Source: Arcuatula senhousia
Taxonomy: Eukaryota; Mollusca; Bivalvia; Mytilida; Mytilidae
Reading direction: 5' to 3'
NCBI GenBank assembly: GCA_963971305.1
Contig: OZ020304.1
Coordinates: 17,838,103-17,902,102, forward strand
DNA length: 64,000 nt
Below, one piece after another: positions 1 through 11,904 of this stretch. Each line of letters starts with the position of its first letter. Position 1 is the stretch's first letter. The notes under the pieces are model-generated. The model was not told the DNA's origin. It searched no databases and was given only the letters and a program-made list of their open reading frames with translations. A program made the position numbers and the translations under genes.

Positions 1-659
1 TGAAGATTGAAGAGTTTTACATGTATATTTATGTTTAGTAAAATGTGATGAAAAACATATGTAAAAATTATTTTTTTGCGAATTTTCCCTTTAAAATAGG
101 ATCATTTTAACAATAGGACAATAAAAGGGTTTTGTTTTTTAAACACTTTTGTCTTTACACAAAAATAAAATGAACACTGTCAACATCATCAGTAAAGATA
201 TATATAAACAGAATATCATATGCTTAAACTTGTGAACACATTAATGGAAAATCACTAATTAAATTAAATATTGAGTCAAGCTACATTTGCCAAAGTTGAT
301 AGTGCAGTTTTTAAAAATCAAGTTTGAAGGAAAAGAGATGACATGATATTCACAAGGGAATGCCTTAAATATTATGTGACCCAGCCAGATAATTGCAAAA
401 TTGACAATGTCCTTCACCTTTTTGGTATTATAAAGAAATTAAACAAGAAATTAGGGAGTCAATGCTCACAAGTGACACCACCGCTTTCACAACTATGACA
501 TGTATGTGTTAAATATAAAGTTTACAGCAAAACAAAAGTAAATGTTTGAAGGATCCAAAAATGTATCCTACAATATATCATGTCCATATCAATCTTGTTA
601 CCAACAAGTAATAATTATAACAGTGAAACTGTTACTTAAAGTCTCCAAAACAAAGTTTC
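1..659. other. no gene seen
   Basis: AT-rich sequence with many stops in all frames. I see no exon, RNA gene or clear transposon end here. The last part grades into the tandem array that follows. Confidence 0.5.
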
Positions 660-1470
660 CCAATCATAACTCCCATGGAATCCTCTCAGACCCCCTATTA
701 TACCAAAGGCTTCATCTTATTATAAGGAGTAATACAATATATGATTATGGGGTTGAAGATCTCAATAGTTTTTAAAATATTAAGTATTTTGTCATATGAG
801 AGGGGTGGGGTATGAACCCCTCAAAACTCTCTATTTTACTAAATGATTTGTTTAATTATAAGGACTAAGAATGTATACATTTAATGGGTGGGGATCTCAA
901 TGGTTTTCAAGATGTTAAGTATTTGTCATTTGAGGGGGGGGTGGGCATGACCCCTCAGACACCTCTATGGTGCCAAATGATTTGTCTTACCATAAGGACA
1001 AAGAATATATATGGTTATAGGGTGGGGATCTCAATGGTTTTCAAGATATTAAGTAGTATTTTGCCACTTGAGGGGATGGGCATGACCCCTCAGACCCCCC
1101 TATGGTATCAAATTCCTCTTACTAAAAGGACTAAGAATATGTATGGCTATAGGATGGATATCTCAATTGTTTTAAAAATATTGAGTATTTTGTCATTTGA
1201 GGGGGGTTAGGCATGACCCCCTCACACCCCTCTATGGTACCAAATGATTTGTTTAATGATAAAGAAGACAAAGAATATATATGGTTATAGGGTCTCATTG
1301 GCTTTCAAGATATTTAGTCTTTTGTCATTTGAGGGGGGGGGGGGTGGAGCATGACCCCTTCGGGCCACACTTTGGTTCCAAATGATTCTTCTTACTGTAA
1401 GGACTAAGAATATATATGGTTATAGGGTGGGGATCTCAATGGTTTTTGACATATTTAAAATATATAATTT
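660..1470. repeat. tandem array, about 130-bp unit, roughly six copies
   Basis: The unit contains 'ACCCCTCAGACCCC', 'TGGTACCAAATGATTTG', 'TATATATGGTTATAGGGTG' and 'TCTCAATGGTTTTCAAGATA', then a G-run. Copies recur near 690, 815, 950, 1090, 1220 and 1365 and are imperfect. The short open frames here are by-products of the repeat. It contains the TACCAAAT box seen in the other tandem arrays of this window. Confidence 0.75.
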
Positions 1471-1849
1471 TTTTAGATAATTGGAAGGGCATGGCAGCTA
1501 GCCCTGCACTTGAAAAATGGTTAGGCCGACAACTCATAGGATTCATTAATATTTTTTTTATGTCACATCTATGAAGTAGGGAGGGCATATAGTCGGTCAG
1601 TCAGTCCTAAATATTGCGACATGGAGCATTATGTCTTTTGGACATATTCTTGGTTTTTGTCATAATATAAATGTTCAGCATGAAGTTTTGTTAGTGCTAA
1701 TAAGCCAAACAATGCAGAGTTAGATATAACAGGTTAGCCACCCTTTGGGCAAAACAACCTAATATTTTTAAATCATATTTTAAACAACAATAATAAATTT
1801 AATGCTTTAAAGGTCAAAATAAAATAATTCCTAAATTATAATCTACATA

Positions 1850-2165
1850 GTGTCATAAAGATTGTATGAAAGTTTCATGAAAATCCATAGAGTGGTGTAG
1901 GAGGAGTTACAGATAAGAGATGGGTAACCCCTTGTTATGTAAAGGCTAAGTCCATGTTTTCCAATGGGAAACCCTAAAAATTTGTGGGACTGAAATTCAT
2001 ATAGGAGGTGCACATCTACAGAGTTTCAATAAGATAGTTTTACAAATGGGAAACCCACAAAATTTGTGGGACTGAATTTCATATGAGGTGCATATCTGCA
2101 CTGTGTAAAGTTTCATGAAAATTAATTGATTGGTGTAGGAGGAGTTGCAGATAAGAGATGTGTAC
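1850..2165. repeat. two diverged repeat copies
   Basis: The block 'AGTTTCATGAAAAT' followed by 'GGTGTAGGAGGAGTT' and 'CAGATAAGAGATG' occurs at about 1868-1922 and again at about 2106-2162. 'TTTGTGGGACTGAA' is also repeated at about 1981 and 2060. It is probably a decayed tandem-type element. Confidence 0.5.
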
Positions 2166-2309
2166 CCTGAGGTGTATCAGAAGGATGAAGCGGGGAATAA
2201 CAATAAATATATAATATAAAGAGTAGATTCCTACCTTTGTCGTCTTCCTATATCTGTCATCTCGTCTCTTCATAAATGGAGTTTTCTTCTTTACTTTTGG
2301 CATTCTGAT

Positions 2310-3785
2310 TCTATTTAGTATACAAAAGAATTGTTATTGTCATTAATATAGTGCACTATATATAGCTGATGTTCACATTCTATGTTTCACTTTCATAACC
2401 CACATGAACCAATTATTATGATATATGAAATATGCATTTTTATTTTGGTACATTTTTAATAACTTCACTTTTATTAGATTTATTGATTTGAGATAGGTGA
2501 TAACCCCACATGGAGATGTAATTAATTTCTTAAAACATTAGATCATTATCATTTCTTAAATATTATAACAATGAAATAATATATATATACAAATATTATC
2601 CTTTACTAATTTAAAAGATCAGTTTGGACAACTTTTAAAAAATATCATGCAATTTACCATACTTCAACACTTAAATTGTTGTTTTCCATATATTGTAGGC
2701 TGTGTGTGTATGTAATGGTTTATTTCTTCCCCCATGAAATATCTTCCGAAGTCATGATTAAATGCGTTATTTACGGAATAAAGCTGGATATTATTTAATA
2801 ATATGTCAAATCATGTAGTTATATTATCCATAAAATATTTCCCCCTTAACCCAATAGGGACCTGGAAGAAATATCACAGGTTATTGAATATCACAACCGG
2901 AAGAAATTATCTCTTACATGTACACTTATTCCACATCTCATTATCTTTTATTTATGACCATGCAGTGGGTTAATTGATGAACTATGGTTCAAAATACACG
3001 ACTTATGAAGTTTTTTAGGTTGGCAATAATATTGGAAAATTTACAAAAGGTTAAAACTATAACAGGAACCATTAAAACTCCCAGTTGAAAAGGGAATGTA
3101 AAAAATCACAGTATTAAATCATCAAAACTAATTAAAGCATTATAGAAGGTCAAAACATTATTGACTTATATAGTAACAGGCCTTATTTAAAAATTTGAAG
3201 AAAAAAACATTAAAAAATTACCAACCATATATCAATTATATAAATATCATATGCAAAATATTCTATGCTTGTATCTACATAGGTTTTATCAAAATAAATG
3301 ATATATTAATCAGTTTAATAAAATACAATGAATTACTGTGTATTTTTCAACATGAATAACTAAAGATGGACTTACCTTCTAGACTTGATATCAATCTGTA
3401 AGTTGTGAATCCATCAGACAACTGTTGTTATCAAAATAATTACAAGTAATACACACTGATGTTTCAAGCTTTTATAGGTCAATCATTAAGTATTGCAATG
3501 CACATTGTAATCAACATCATTATTAAAAATAGAAGAATGACCATTGACTAAAAATAGAATACTAGTAATGACCAGCTGTTTGTAGAAAATCAATAATTAG
3601 ATCACCTAATTAACAACACATACCTGTATATATGTTAATATTTTGTCAAATTAAAATCCTTGTTTTAGCAAATTTTATTACCAATAACATTTTTAAACAG
3701 CACTTCAATGCCTGTGACAAAGGTGCATGTAAAGAAATTTAGTACATTTTTTATAAAATTGTGAACATAACAAGTGTGGCCACTA
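2310..3785. other. no gene seen
   Basis: AT-rich sequence. A short open stretch with a splice-donor-like end lies on the minus strand near 3373-3425, but it could not be tied to any gene. Nothing else is recognisable. Confidence 0.4.
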
Positions 3786-3787
3786 AA

Positions 3788-5124
3788 AGTATGTCTCGCC
3801 TGCCGGCACCATCGCTAAAATCAACTACCTAAGCTTTCATTTCTTGATATAAACACAAAAAGTGTCAGTATACCTAATAACAGATGCCTAGTTATTATAC
3901 TATTCAAACAATCCATTGTCCACACAAGTATTACTAAAAGTTTTCTGTCTGAAAAAAAGACCTAAGTTCACAGAGTCACTGGAGTGTAAAAATGGGGTCA
4001 TGGTCACATGGCATGGTGACAGTTGCGTTGTCCATAACCGCAACTGTCTGTTTACCCAATATCAGATGCCTAGCTATTATAACTTTCCAGCAATTCATCG
4101 TCCATAAAAGTCTTACAAAAAAGTTTTTCGGCCTGATAGAGACCTAAGTTCACAGATTCACTGGAGCGTGAAAATGAGGTCAGGGTCACACGGCATGGTG
4201 ACAGTTGCATAGACCATAACCTGAACTGTCTGATTACTAAATATCAGATGCCTAGCTATTATACTTTTCAAGCAATTCATTATCCACAAAAGTCTTACAA
4301 AAAAGTTTACAGCCTGAAAAAGACCTAAGTTCACAGAGTCACTGGAGCGTGAAAATGGGGTCAGGGTCACATGGCATGGTGACAGTTGCGTAGAACATAA
4401 CCTAAACTGTCTGTATACCAAATATAAGATGCCTAGCTATTATACTTTTCAAGCAATTCATCGTCCACAAAAGTCTTAAAAAAGTTTACGGCCTGAAAAA
4501 AGACCTAAGTTCACAGAGTCAATGGAGCGTGAAAATGAGGTCAGGGTCACACGGCATGGTGACAGTTGCGTAGACCATAACCTGAACTGTCTGTATACCA
4601 AATATAAGATGCCTAGCTATTATACTTTTCAAGCAATTCATCGTCCACAAAAGTCTTACAAAAAAGTTTACGGCCTGAAAAAAGACCTAAGTTCACAGAG
4701 TCACTGGAGCGTGAAAATGGGGTCAGGGTCAAACGGCATGGTGACAGTTGCGTAGACCATAACCTGAACTATCTGTATACCAAATATCAGATGCCTAGCT
4801 ATTATACTTTTCAAGCAATTCATCGTCCACAAAAGTCTTACAAAAAAGTTTACGGCCTGAAAAAAGACCTAAGTTCACAGAGTCACTGGAGCATGAAAAT
4901 GGGGTCAGGGTCAAACGGCATGGTGACAGTTGCGTAGACCATAACCTGAACTATCTGTATACCAAATATGAGATGCCTAGCTATTATACTTTTCAAGCAA
5001 TTCATTGTCCACAAAAGTCTTACAAAAAAGTTTACGACGCCGCCGCCGTCGCCGCCGCCGCCGCCGCCGGAAAGTAATACCTATGTCTCGCCTTCCGCGA
5101 CTATTCGTCGCAGGCGAGACAAAA
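3788..5124 (+). mobile_element. Helitron-like (HINE/pearl-type) element A with six 181-bp tandem units
   Basis: The element starts with GTCTCGCCTGC (about 3792) and ends with a GC-rich hairpin and GCAGGCGAGAC (about 5109-5120), so the ends carry subterminal inverted repeats. Between them lie about six tandem units of about 181 bp, each with 'CCTAAGTTCACAGAGTCA', 'GCATGGTGACAGTTGCG' and 'AGATGCCTAGCTATTAT'. A GCC trinucleotide tract (about 5037-5068) precedes the 3' hairpin. This order (short 5' end, tandem core, microsatellite, 3' hairpin) matches bivalve pearl elements and Helentron-derived HINEs. There is no coding capacity. Confidence 0.75.
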
Positions 5125-5384
5125 ATGATTGAAATAAAGTCATAATCAAATTCTAATAACTATTTCAAATAAATTTGACACTAATTTGATAGGATGTTTC
5201 TATTAATCACAAATTTGTTAATTCCACTTTTTATACATGCATATAAATTTTAATTGCAACACACCTGGCAGGTAAAAATATCACATGGAGAGAATAATTT
5301 GTAAACCTGTTAATAATTAACAGTTCTTTATGAGTGTCATTTAATACATAAATTATGTCATAAATATATTCAAATTTTCTGAAA

Positions 5385-6574
5385 TTTTACAGCAATTTTG
5401 CCAAAACAACCAATTTACCCTTTTTGGTCCATTTTTTCCTGCAACAGTAGGGGGGCTACAAATCCCAAATGCATGGTTGATAACAACATAATAAGATTTA
5501 TAAATAATTAGTTAGCCTACTTAACAACTAAGAACATTTGTTCAAATGATTGCCCTGTTGACCCCTAGTTTTTTGAAAACGGTAAGAGATAATCAGAATC
5601 TGATTGAAAACTTCAGGCAGTAATTTTCACAAGGTTTCCAATGAAGAAAAGATTTTGAAAATCAGGCCAAAAATAAAAATTTGATTTTAAGGCTCTCCTT
5701 TAACCCCCTGTAGCAAGGCAACGGTCAAAATATATCAAAACCATTGACATATTTAGTTGACAGAATTTAATAAGCAATTCAACAACACCAAAAAAAATTA
5801 AAAATCCAATGAATAATAAACATTCAGCAACAGTTTTGTCAATACAGCCGTTTTAGCCCCTTTTGGCCATTTTTGTTTCAAAAATGGTAAGGGCCACAAA
5901 CCAAAAATGCATTAAGAAGCTTCATATAGTGGATATAATCATCATATTAAACTGCAAAACAATTGGTTACAACTAAATTTTTTGTGTAAAACTTTTCCTA
6001 AACGAACTATTAAAATGGCGTTTTTGGCCCCTTTGACCCCCATTTCCTCAAAAACCGCAAAAGATATTGCAAATCTGATTGAAAAACGCAGGCAGGGATT
6101 TTTACAAGGATTCTAATGAAAAAAAGATTTTGAAAATCGGACCAAAAATTAAAAAGTAGATTTTTTGGGCGTGGCCTATCTTTGGCCCCCTGTATTAATG
6201 TAACGGTGCAGTATATATTAAAATCATTGACACATTTAGTTAACAGAATTTAATGAGGAATTCAATAAAAAAAGAATTTTCAAAATTGAATGAATAACAA
6301 ACATTCTATAACAGTTTTGTCAATACACCTGTTTTAGCCCCTTTTGGCCCTTTTTTCTAAAACGGTTGGGGCCACAAACCCCAAATGCAATAGGAAACTT
6401 TCTTTAGTGGTTACAAACATCATATCAAAATTTCATAACAATCGGTCAATATTTACTCAAGTTATCGCACGGAAACCAAATGTCCCCAGACGACGACGAC
6501 AACGACGACGACGACAACGACGACGACATCGCCATACCATTATACGATCGCAAAAATTTTGCGGTCGTATAAAA
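5385..6574 (+). mobile_element. Helitron-like element L1 (5' end missing)
   Basis: The core has two to three diverged units of about 460 bp with 'TTTTGTCAATACA', 'GCCCCTTTTGGCC' and 'TCTGATTGAAAA'. A (GAC/AAC)n tract follows at about 6489-6528, then the hairpin ACGATCGCAAAAATTTTGCG and TCGTATAAAA. Its sister copy at 57195-58503 has a 5' end with TACGACCGC; that end is absent here, so this copy looks 5'-truncated. The open frame across the (GAC)n tract is not a gene. Confidence 0.7.
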
Positions 6575-7800
6575 AGGGAATGGGGCTATAAGGATGTTAA
6601 TAGCATCCTGCCTTTTTATTTTCGCAAATAGGAGCCTGGATTTCTTTTTTTATTGACCATATTTTTCAGTCAAAACTAATCCTGCCGTTTTAGTTTTGAT
6701 TTTTGGTATCCCGTCTTTTTACTTCTATTAAATTTCACCTTATCTCGGCAAAACCGAAATTATTCAGGCAAGGCAATATACCTGAAAATAATTTTGTATA
6801 CGGCGATCACAATTTCAAACATATATTTTATAGAGGAAATTTCTTTTAAACAAATGCAGAAATATGGACACAATCTTTAGATCTTGTCACATGCGCATTA
6901 CATCGCAATTCTCAATTCTCCTAATTGTTCCCCATAAAATTTACCTGTGTATTGTCGCGTGTTGATGTGTGCTACCTGTCAGCCATTTAAATTACACAAA
7001 GTATCCATCAGTTGAGGATGAAGCGATTGATTTTCTTTTTGAAACAAAAACAAAAATAAAATAGTAACAAAGTTTACTTTATGATTTGTAAATGTTTTGT
7101 TCAGGTATGTACACAGTGAATTTTACAATCTTTGATCAACTGTCAACCTATTATTTGTAAAATTGTAGGTGGTGAAGAAGTGTGTAAAATCGTCATCAAT
7201 TTTTGTACCTGTTGACTGCATGGGCTTGGAATACATGGAATATGTCAATTATTCAGGCCTACCGTGATAATTGAGCTGCAACATACCAGGAAATCAAATC
7301 AACTGCATGAACACGGCAAATGCATGAGAAATCCACTCATCTCAGTCAACTTATGGAGAAGGGGGTCCAGGGGTCGGAATTTAAATTTTCATGTTGATTT
7401 TTAGCAAAATTGGCCTGTAACCCCCCCCTCCTTTGATCCACAGTAGACAGTATGTGGAACCCCTTCCGTATCTAACCCAGCGATGCTACACTGACCTTTT
7501 AATTTTCGGGGGGAGGGGGGCTTGAATATTACCTTTTTCCTGGATTTTTTTTGTTTGCTTTGCGTGCCATTTGTTTTGCAACTGCCAAGATTGATTAGCC
7601 AGATTTTTTTTTACATTCTACATTACATTTTTTTTTCTTCGAAATCCAGAGCCAGAATTTTTTTTAAAGTCATCCCTTCCCCACTCTCACAGTATATAGT
7701 CCGACTATTTTGAGTCTTGGCCAATCAGGTCATCATACATAGCATAACTTTATCACATAAAACAGACTTGACCAAAAAACTTTAATATTGTGGACACCGT
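6575..7800. other. no gene seen
   Basis: Non-coding AT-rich DNA with homopolymer T runs. No exon-like block with splice signals was found on either strand. Confidence 0.4.
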
Positions 7801-7810
7801 CCGAAACACC

Positions 7811-7857
7811 ATACCTAAGTCTCGCTTTTCGCGACTTTCATCGCAGGCGAGACAAAA
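7811..7857 (+). mobile_element. isolated 3' end of an element-A-type Helitron-like repeat
   Basis: 'AAGTCTCGC', then 'TTCGCGAC', then 'CATCGCAGGCGAGACAAAA', closely matches the terminal hairpin of the element ending at 5124. No tandem core precedes it, so it is a truncated copy or a solo end. Confidence 0.6.
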
Positions 7858-7859
7858 AA

Positions 7860-10800
7860 TTGTAAACTTTGCTGCATGCTAAACGATGGTCCAAACAATT
7901 ATGTCGTCTCGGAAGCCTTTTACAATTTTTGACGTTTGGCATCTCTGGGGATCTTTAAAAAAGTCCAAATGACAAAAAAAAACAGAAAGACGTCATGATT
8001 ATCTGGATTAGCTAAACGAGGTTCATTCGGGAAATCTTATACATGCACCCAAGACATATAGACTGGTCAGCTTGCACTATACACAAGACCATGCGGAAGA
8101 AAAATAATCGTGATATAACAACAACAAAAAAATAAAATAAAATAAAATTAAGAAACACTGACAGCACATATATTATTCACTGCATGGCCTACCGTTGGTC
8201 CAACGATCATCGTGTCCATGTGGGTTTCGAGATGCATGTTGGTCTGTCATGTCTTTATATATTTTAATATTTTCAATTACAAGGAATATGATATGAAATG
8301 ATAAATATATTACATAGTAAGAAGCAATGGGGTACCAAAGGGGCATCCGAATATCAAAAGTCCGAAATTTCGAAGAGAACCAGAGAACGAAAACGACGAA
8401 GACCGCACAGAGAAACAACATAAAATTACAAAACAGAAATAGCTGAATGACAACTGCTAACACAAACTCAAGTTGTAACAAGAGTGAACTCAGAGCGGTT
8501 CATGCCTGCTATTGCACACCCATCGTGTCGCCAATTGTCCATTCAGTAAGTCAAATCCGGCGAAGAAAGAAAATGCAACAAAGCCCTATGACAATCCAAC
8601 ATCTGCACTCATCTGTGAGATAGAAATCCCGTATTTATCTATGAGCTCATGATGTCTCATGTAATATCACTTAAGCGAAGACAACACCGAGGAGCAACAT
8701 AACCTTGTGTCAAAAATTTTTAAGGAAATAGATGTAATTTCCACAAGCTCTGGAATAGAATAGAACAAGGCGTCGCCACAGAATATTTTTTTCATTATTG
8801 GCATGATTTTACATGGCAGAAATTCTTCTTCAGAATATTTTTTTCTAACCCTCTGCTGTCAAAGTATTTTTTTTATCAAAAATAATTTTCAGAATATTTT
8901 TTTAGAAAAAAAACCCAAGTCCCTACTTCAAGTTAAATGGTCGGTCCCTAAGTAAGGTAATTAATACTATTAAACTAATCATATAAAACAGATTTATTAG
9001 ATCCCATCTAGGGCCCATAAGTGCATGATTTCAAAATGCAATTGATTCATAAAGTGACATATGTCGCGTACACTTATTCCACATCTTATTATTTTCTATA
9101 CATATAATGTCGTGCATCGACGTTCAACCATTTAAATAGACAGGTATGACACTATTTATATTCTTAGTCGTCCAGCTCATCGGCATGCCATCGCCTGTGT
9201 TGAACACTGCAGGTATCAGGTATCGCTCTATCGTTGCCCCAATGTACTGAGCAGAAATATTGAGTACAATATTCAACTAGGGTAGTCCTTTAATCTGTAT
9301 ATTGCCTATACCATGAATACAGGTGTTCGAAAGTTCATGTTTATTGTAAAATTCAATTAACAATATTATTTTGACAATAAACAACAGCTAATAAATATGC
9401 ATGCACAGGTAGAAATTCCTTGCAAAAAGAAGTAAAGATGTACCAATGGGACATTCCAAACTCAAAAGTTCAAAAGACCAAATTATAGGCGAAAGGTTAC
9501 CAGCAAACACAAAATAAACCAGCAGCACTTAACGTGCATAAAAACAAAAAAAAAGTAAAAAAGAAAACGGTCCGACAAGTTCAAGTCGGTACGAGATTGA
9601 ACTCCGATCACGGCTTCGAAAGAATACGCAGCTCCTGTCCATTGCAACGCGCCCGTCGCGTTGATAGTGGTCAGCGTGTCAAATCCAGTAAAGAAGTACA
9701 ATTCAAAGAATACTTCCAACATATTTAGATAAATAAACACATAAATCCCGATACTATATGCGTTTTTCGTATAGTTTCTTTCGTATAAATCTTGAATTGG
9801 AAAAAGAGTTTAAATATAATCTTATTCTTTCGATCCCAAGTTTACTGTTACATCTTTTTCTGTTACTAGTATATCTAGAACATACACGCTATGTTTTATT
9901 TTCTTATGCAATTTTGCGTAGATACAAATTTCGGTGAAGCCTTTCTCAGAAACCGTACATTGGAATGATTTGAAACTATACAGGATGGTTCAGTATGACA
10001 AACTATACGTCCCTAGCGACTTTCAAAACCTGTCGGACTTCAACTTTCTGTTTAGGGGATGCGGGGGCATCCCTGTCCCAGGGAAACATACTTTCTTTAT
10101 TGTTAAAACTAAAGGAAAAAGAAAGGCCACAAAACTATTTCTTTATTCATGTACAAAGTGGAATTATGTTAGCTGTTCTAAATTATACGGAATTGTCTGT
10201 GTCTAAAAAGTACCTGACTTTTAGTATTGTAAAAAGTATAATTGTTTATGATACAACTTAATAAATATTTTAACCAACGTCACATACATCTAAAACAACG
10301 CAGTCTTCAAACCAGTATGCCCCGCAAATATTGCACAAAAAGGAGTATATATAGGATAACAAACTTTCGGCGTCCTGATTAGACAAATCTGCCACCGTAA
10401 ACTCAAAGTTGGTTGGGGTGGGGTTGACTTGAACATGAAAATACAAGGGGTTTCATTTCTTCTTCAAATTATCCACAAATTATCTACAAATATTATTATA
10501 CCGACGACTTGTATAAGGACCTGAAATCATTCATAATTTATTGACATCAACCACGGACATCAACTTACCTATTTTGTGTCTTGTACATTTGCAATTTTAC
10601 ATAAATAAAATTTCTATAGGACCAAAGTCTTGTGATTCGTACATGCATTATATAATACAAATCTCCAGAAAGTTTAAAGTAAGAATATCAAATAAATTCA
10701 GAAATATTATATAGACCCAAACTCTCCACAGTTCTCACAGACGCGCCACTTCCCGTATATTTTAATAAATTGGAAGTTACTTCCAAAGAACGTAACCTTC

Positions 10801-11379
10801 TCTCTTTAGTCTTCATTGTGGATTAGAGAGCAATCATTTACATGTACTAGAATTTCTTAAAGAAATGTTTTTTTAAACTCATTCTTTATTGTTTTAAAAT
10901 TATAATTTCATTAAAAAAACACAAAACGAAACAATGGAAACAACAGAACAAACTTTTTGGGTGAATTCTGGGTAGCCTTAATATAAATATATCGGAATAA
11001 TAGTTGAAAATAGATTTTGTTCAATCTTGGTAGTACCATTTATTAAATCACAGATGATCCTCGGTACAACCTATTCGAATTGATCAATCTATAATTTACG
11101 ATTGTCACGTGATGATTGTAATCCACAATACACAGACCAATGGCATGAATGGACAATTTGTCTACTTTCCGAAATTCGTGTAATCCACAATACACAGTCT
11201 ACGATGTCAAATGTCAAATTTCCGGATGGTTTTTCCAAAAATACGAAAAAGTCTCTACAACACGGGAAAGCTATAAAAATACGAGAATTGTTATGAAAAT
11301 CCATATTTTTAAGATTTTTTTGCGGAAAGTAAGGATTTTCCGGAAAAGCATGACTTTTTTGCGGATTTTTAGGATTTAG
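7860..11379. other. no gene supported
   Basis: The region holds several short open frames (for example a hydrophobic one on the minus strand at 8173-8481 and two overlapping ones on the plus strand at 9934-10261). None has recognisable domains, matching splice phases or family resemblance. A short block ending 'CGTACACTTATTCCACAT' near 9066-9092 is a dispersed repeat (compare about 16740). The missing HLTF 3' exons were not found here. Confidence 0.4.
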
Positions 11380-11722
11380 GTCTACTAGTGATAGGATAAA
11401 GTTGTTTACAAAATATCAGAGACCTCTACCTCATATAGTTGCTTGGGAAACTGTGACGGAAATTTTGCATTTATATCCATTACATGTATGTGTGTAAACC
11501 TAAGTATTCGGTAAACAGGAAGTAGACTACCTAGGAGCATAAAATCTGTATACACCATATTGTACTACATGTATATGATAAAGCTGTATACAAAATATCA
11601 GAGCTCAATCTCGGGTAGTTAGTTAGAAAACTGCGACGGAAGTTTTGTTATGGACGGACGGACGGAAGGACGGACAAGGGTAAAACAATATACCCCCTCT
11701 TCTTCGAAACAGGGGTGTAAAA
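11380..11722 (+). mobile_element. Helitron-like element C, short
   Basis: Two partial units carry 'CAAAATATCAGAG', 'AAAACTGCGACGGAAGTTTTG' and 'AAACAGGAAGTAG'. They are followed by (ACGG)n at about 11645-11675 and the end hairpin CCCCCTCTTCTTCGAAACAG-GGG (about 11693-11718). It ends about 40 bp from the HLTF exon at 11761-11904 and so lies in the following intron. Confidence 0.65.
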
Positions 11723-11760
11723 ATATCATATTGACCCATTCAAATAACAGCTAACTATAC

Positions 11761-11904
11761 CTTAGAATCAGCAGTGACTGTGGAGTAGGTTGTAAGTACT
11801 ATGTCTTGCTGGGAGAGAATCTTTGGATCTTTTGATCTACTCTGACCATAGTATGTGTAGACATCAAGATGTACATTACCATGCACATGGTCTTCTAACT
11901 GATC
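11761..11904 (-). CDS. HLTF: HLTF exon 16
   Basis: 144 nt, phase 0, between TTATAG and GTATAG. It contains DVYTYYGQSRSKDPKILS and QDIVLTTYSTVT, matching HLTF just before the DEGH box. The next exon is not visible in the remaining 11.7 kb, so the following intron probably runs past the window edge. Confidence 0.92.

Noticed and set aside
2235..2303. Minus-strand Lys/Arg-rich frame starting MPKVKKKTPFMKRRDD with a GTAGGA donor
   Set aside because: Looks like a small first exon, but no partner exon in matching phase was found, and the sequence next to it is repetitive.
3373..3425. Minus-strand exon-like block (LSDGFTTYRLISSLE) with a good GTAAGT donor
   Set aside because: Short, no family resemblance, and its phase does not join to the 2235-2303 block or to HLTF exon 16 in a meaningful way.
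3916..4755. Short frames repeated along the 181-bp array
   Set aside because: They share the repeat period and change frame between units; artefacts of tandem repetition.
3885..5035. Regular spaced repeats considered as a CRISPR array
   Set aside because: Units are long (181 bp), head-to-tail without unique spacers, and the genome is eukaryotic.
6344..6631. 95-codon plus-strand frame with an Arg-rich run
   Set aside because: It is the (GAC/AAC)n tract and hairpin of Helitron-like element L1 read in frame.
8173..8481. Hydrophobic 102-codon minus-strand frame
   Set aside because: No homology recognised; composition fits AT-rich non-coding DNA.
9934..10261. Two overlapping plus-strand frames of about 90 codons
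   Set aside because: Overlap in different frames, no domains, no splice context.
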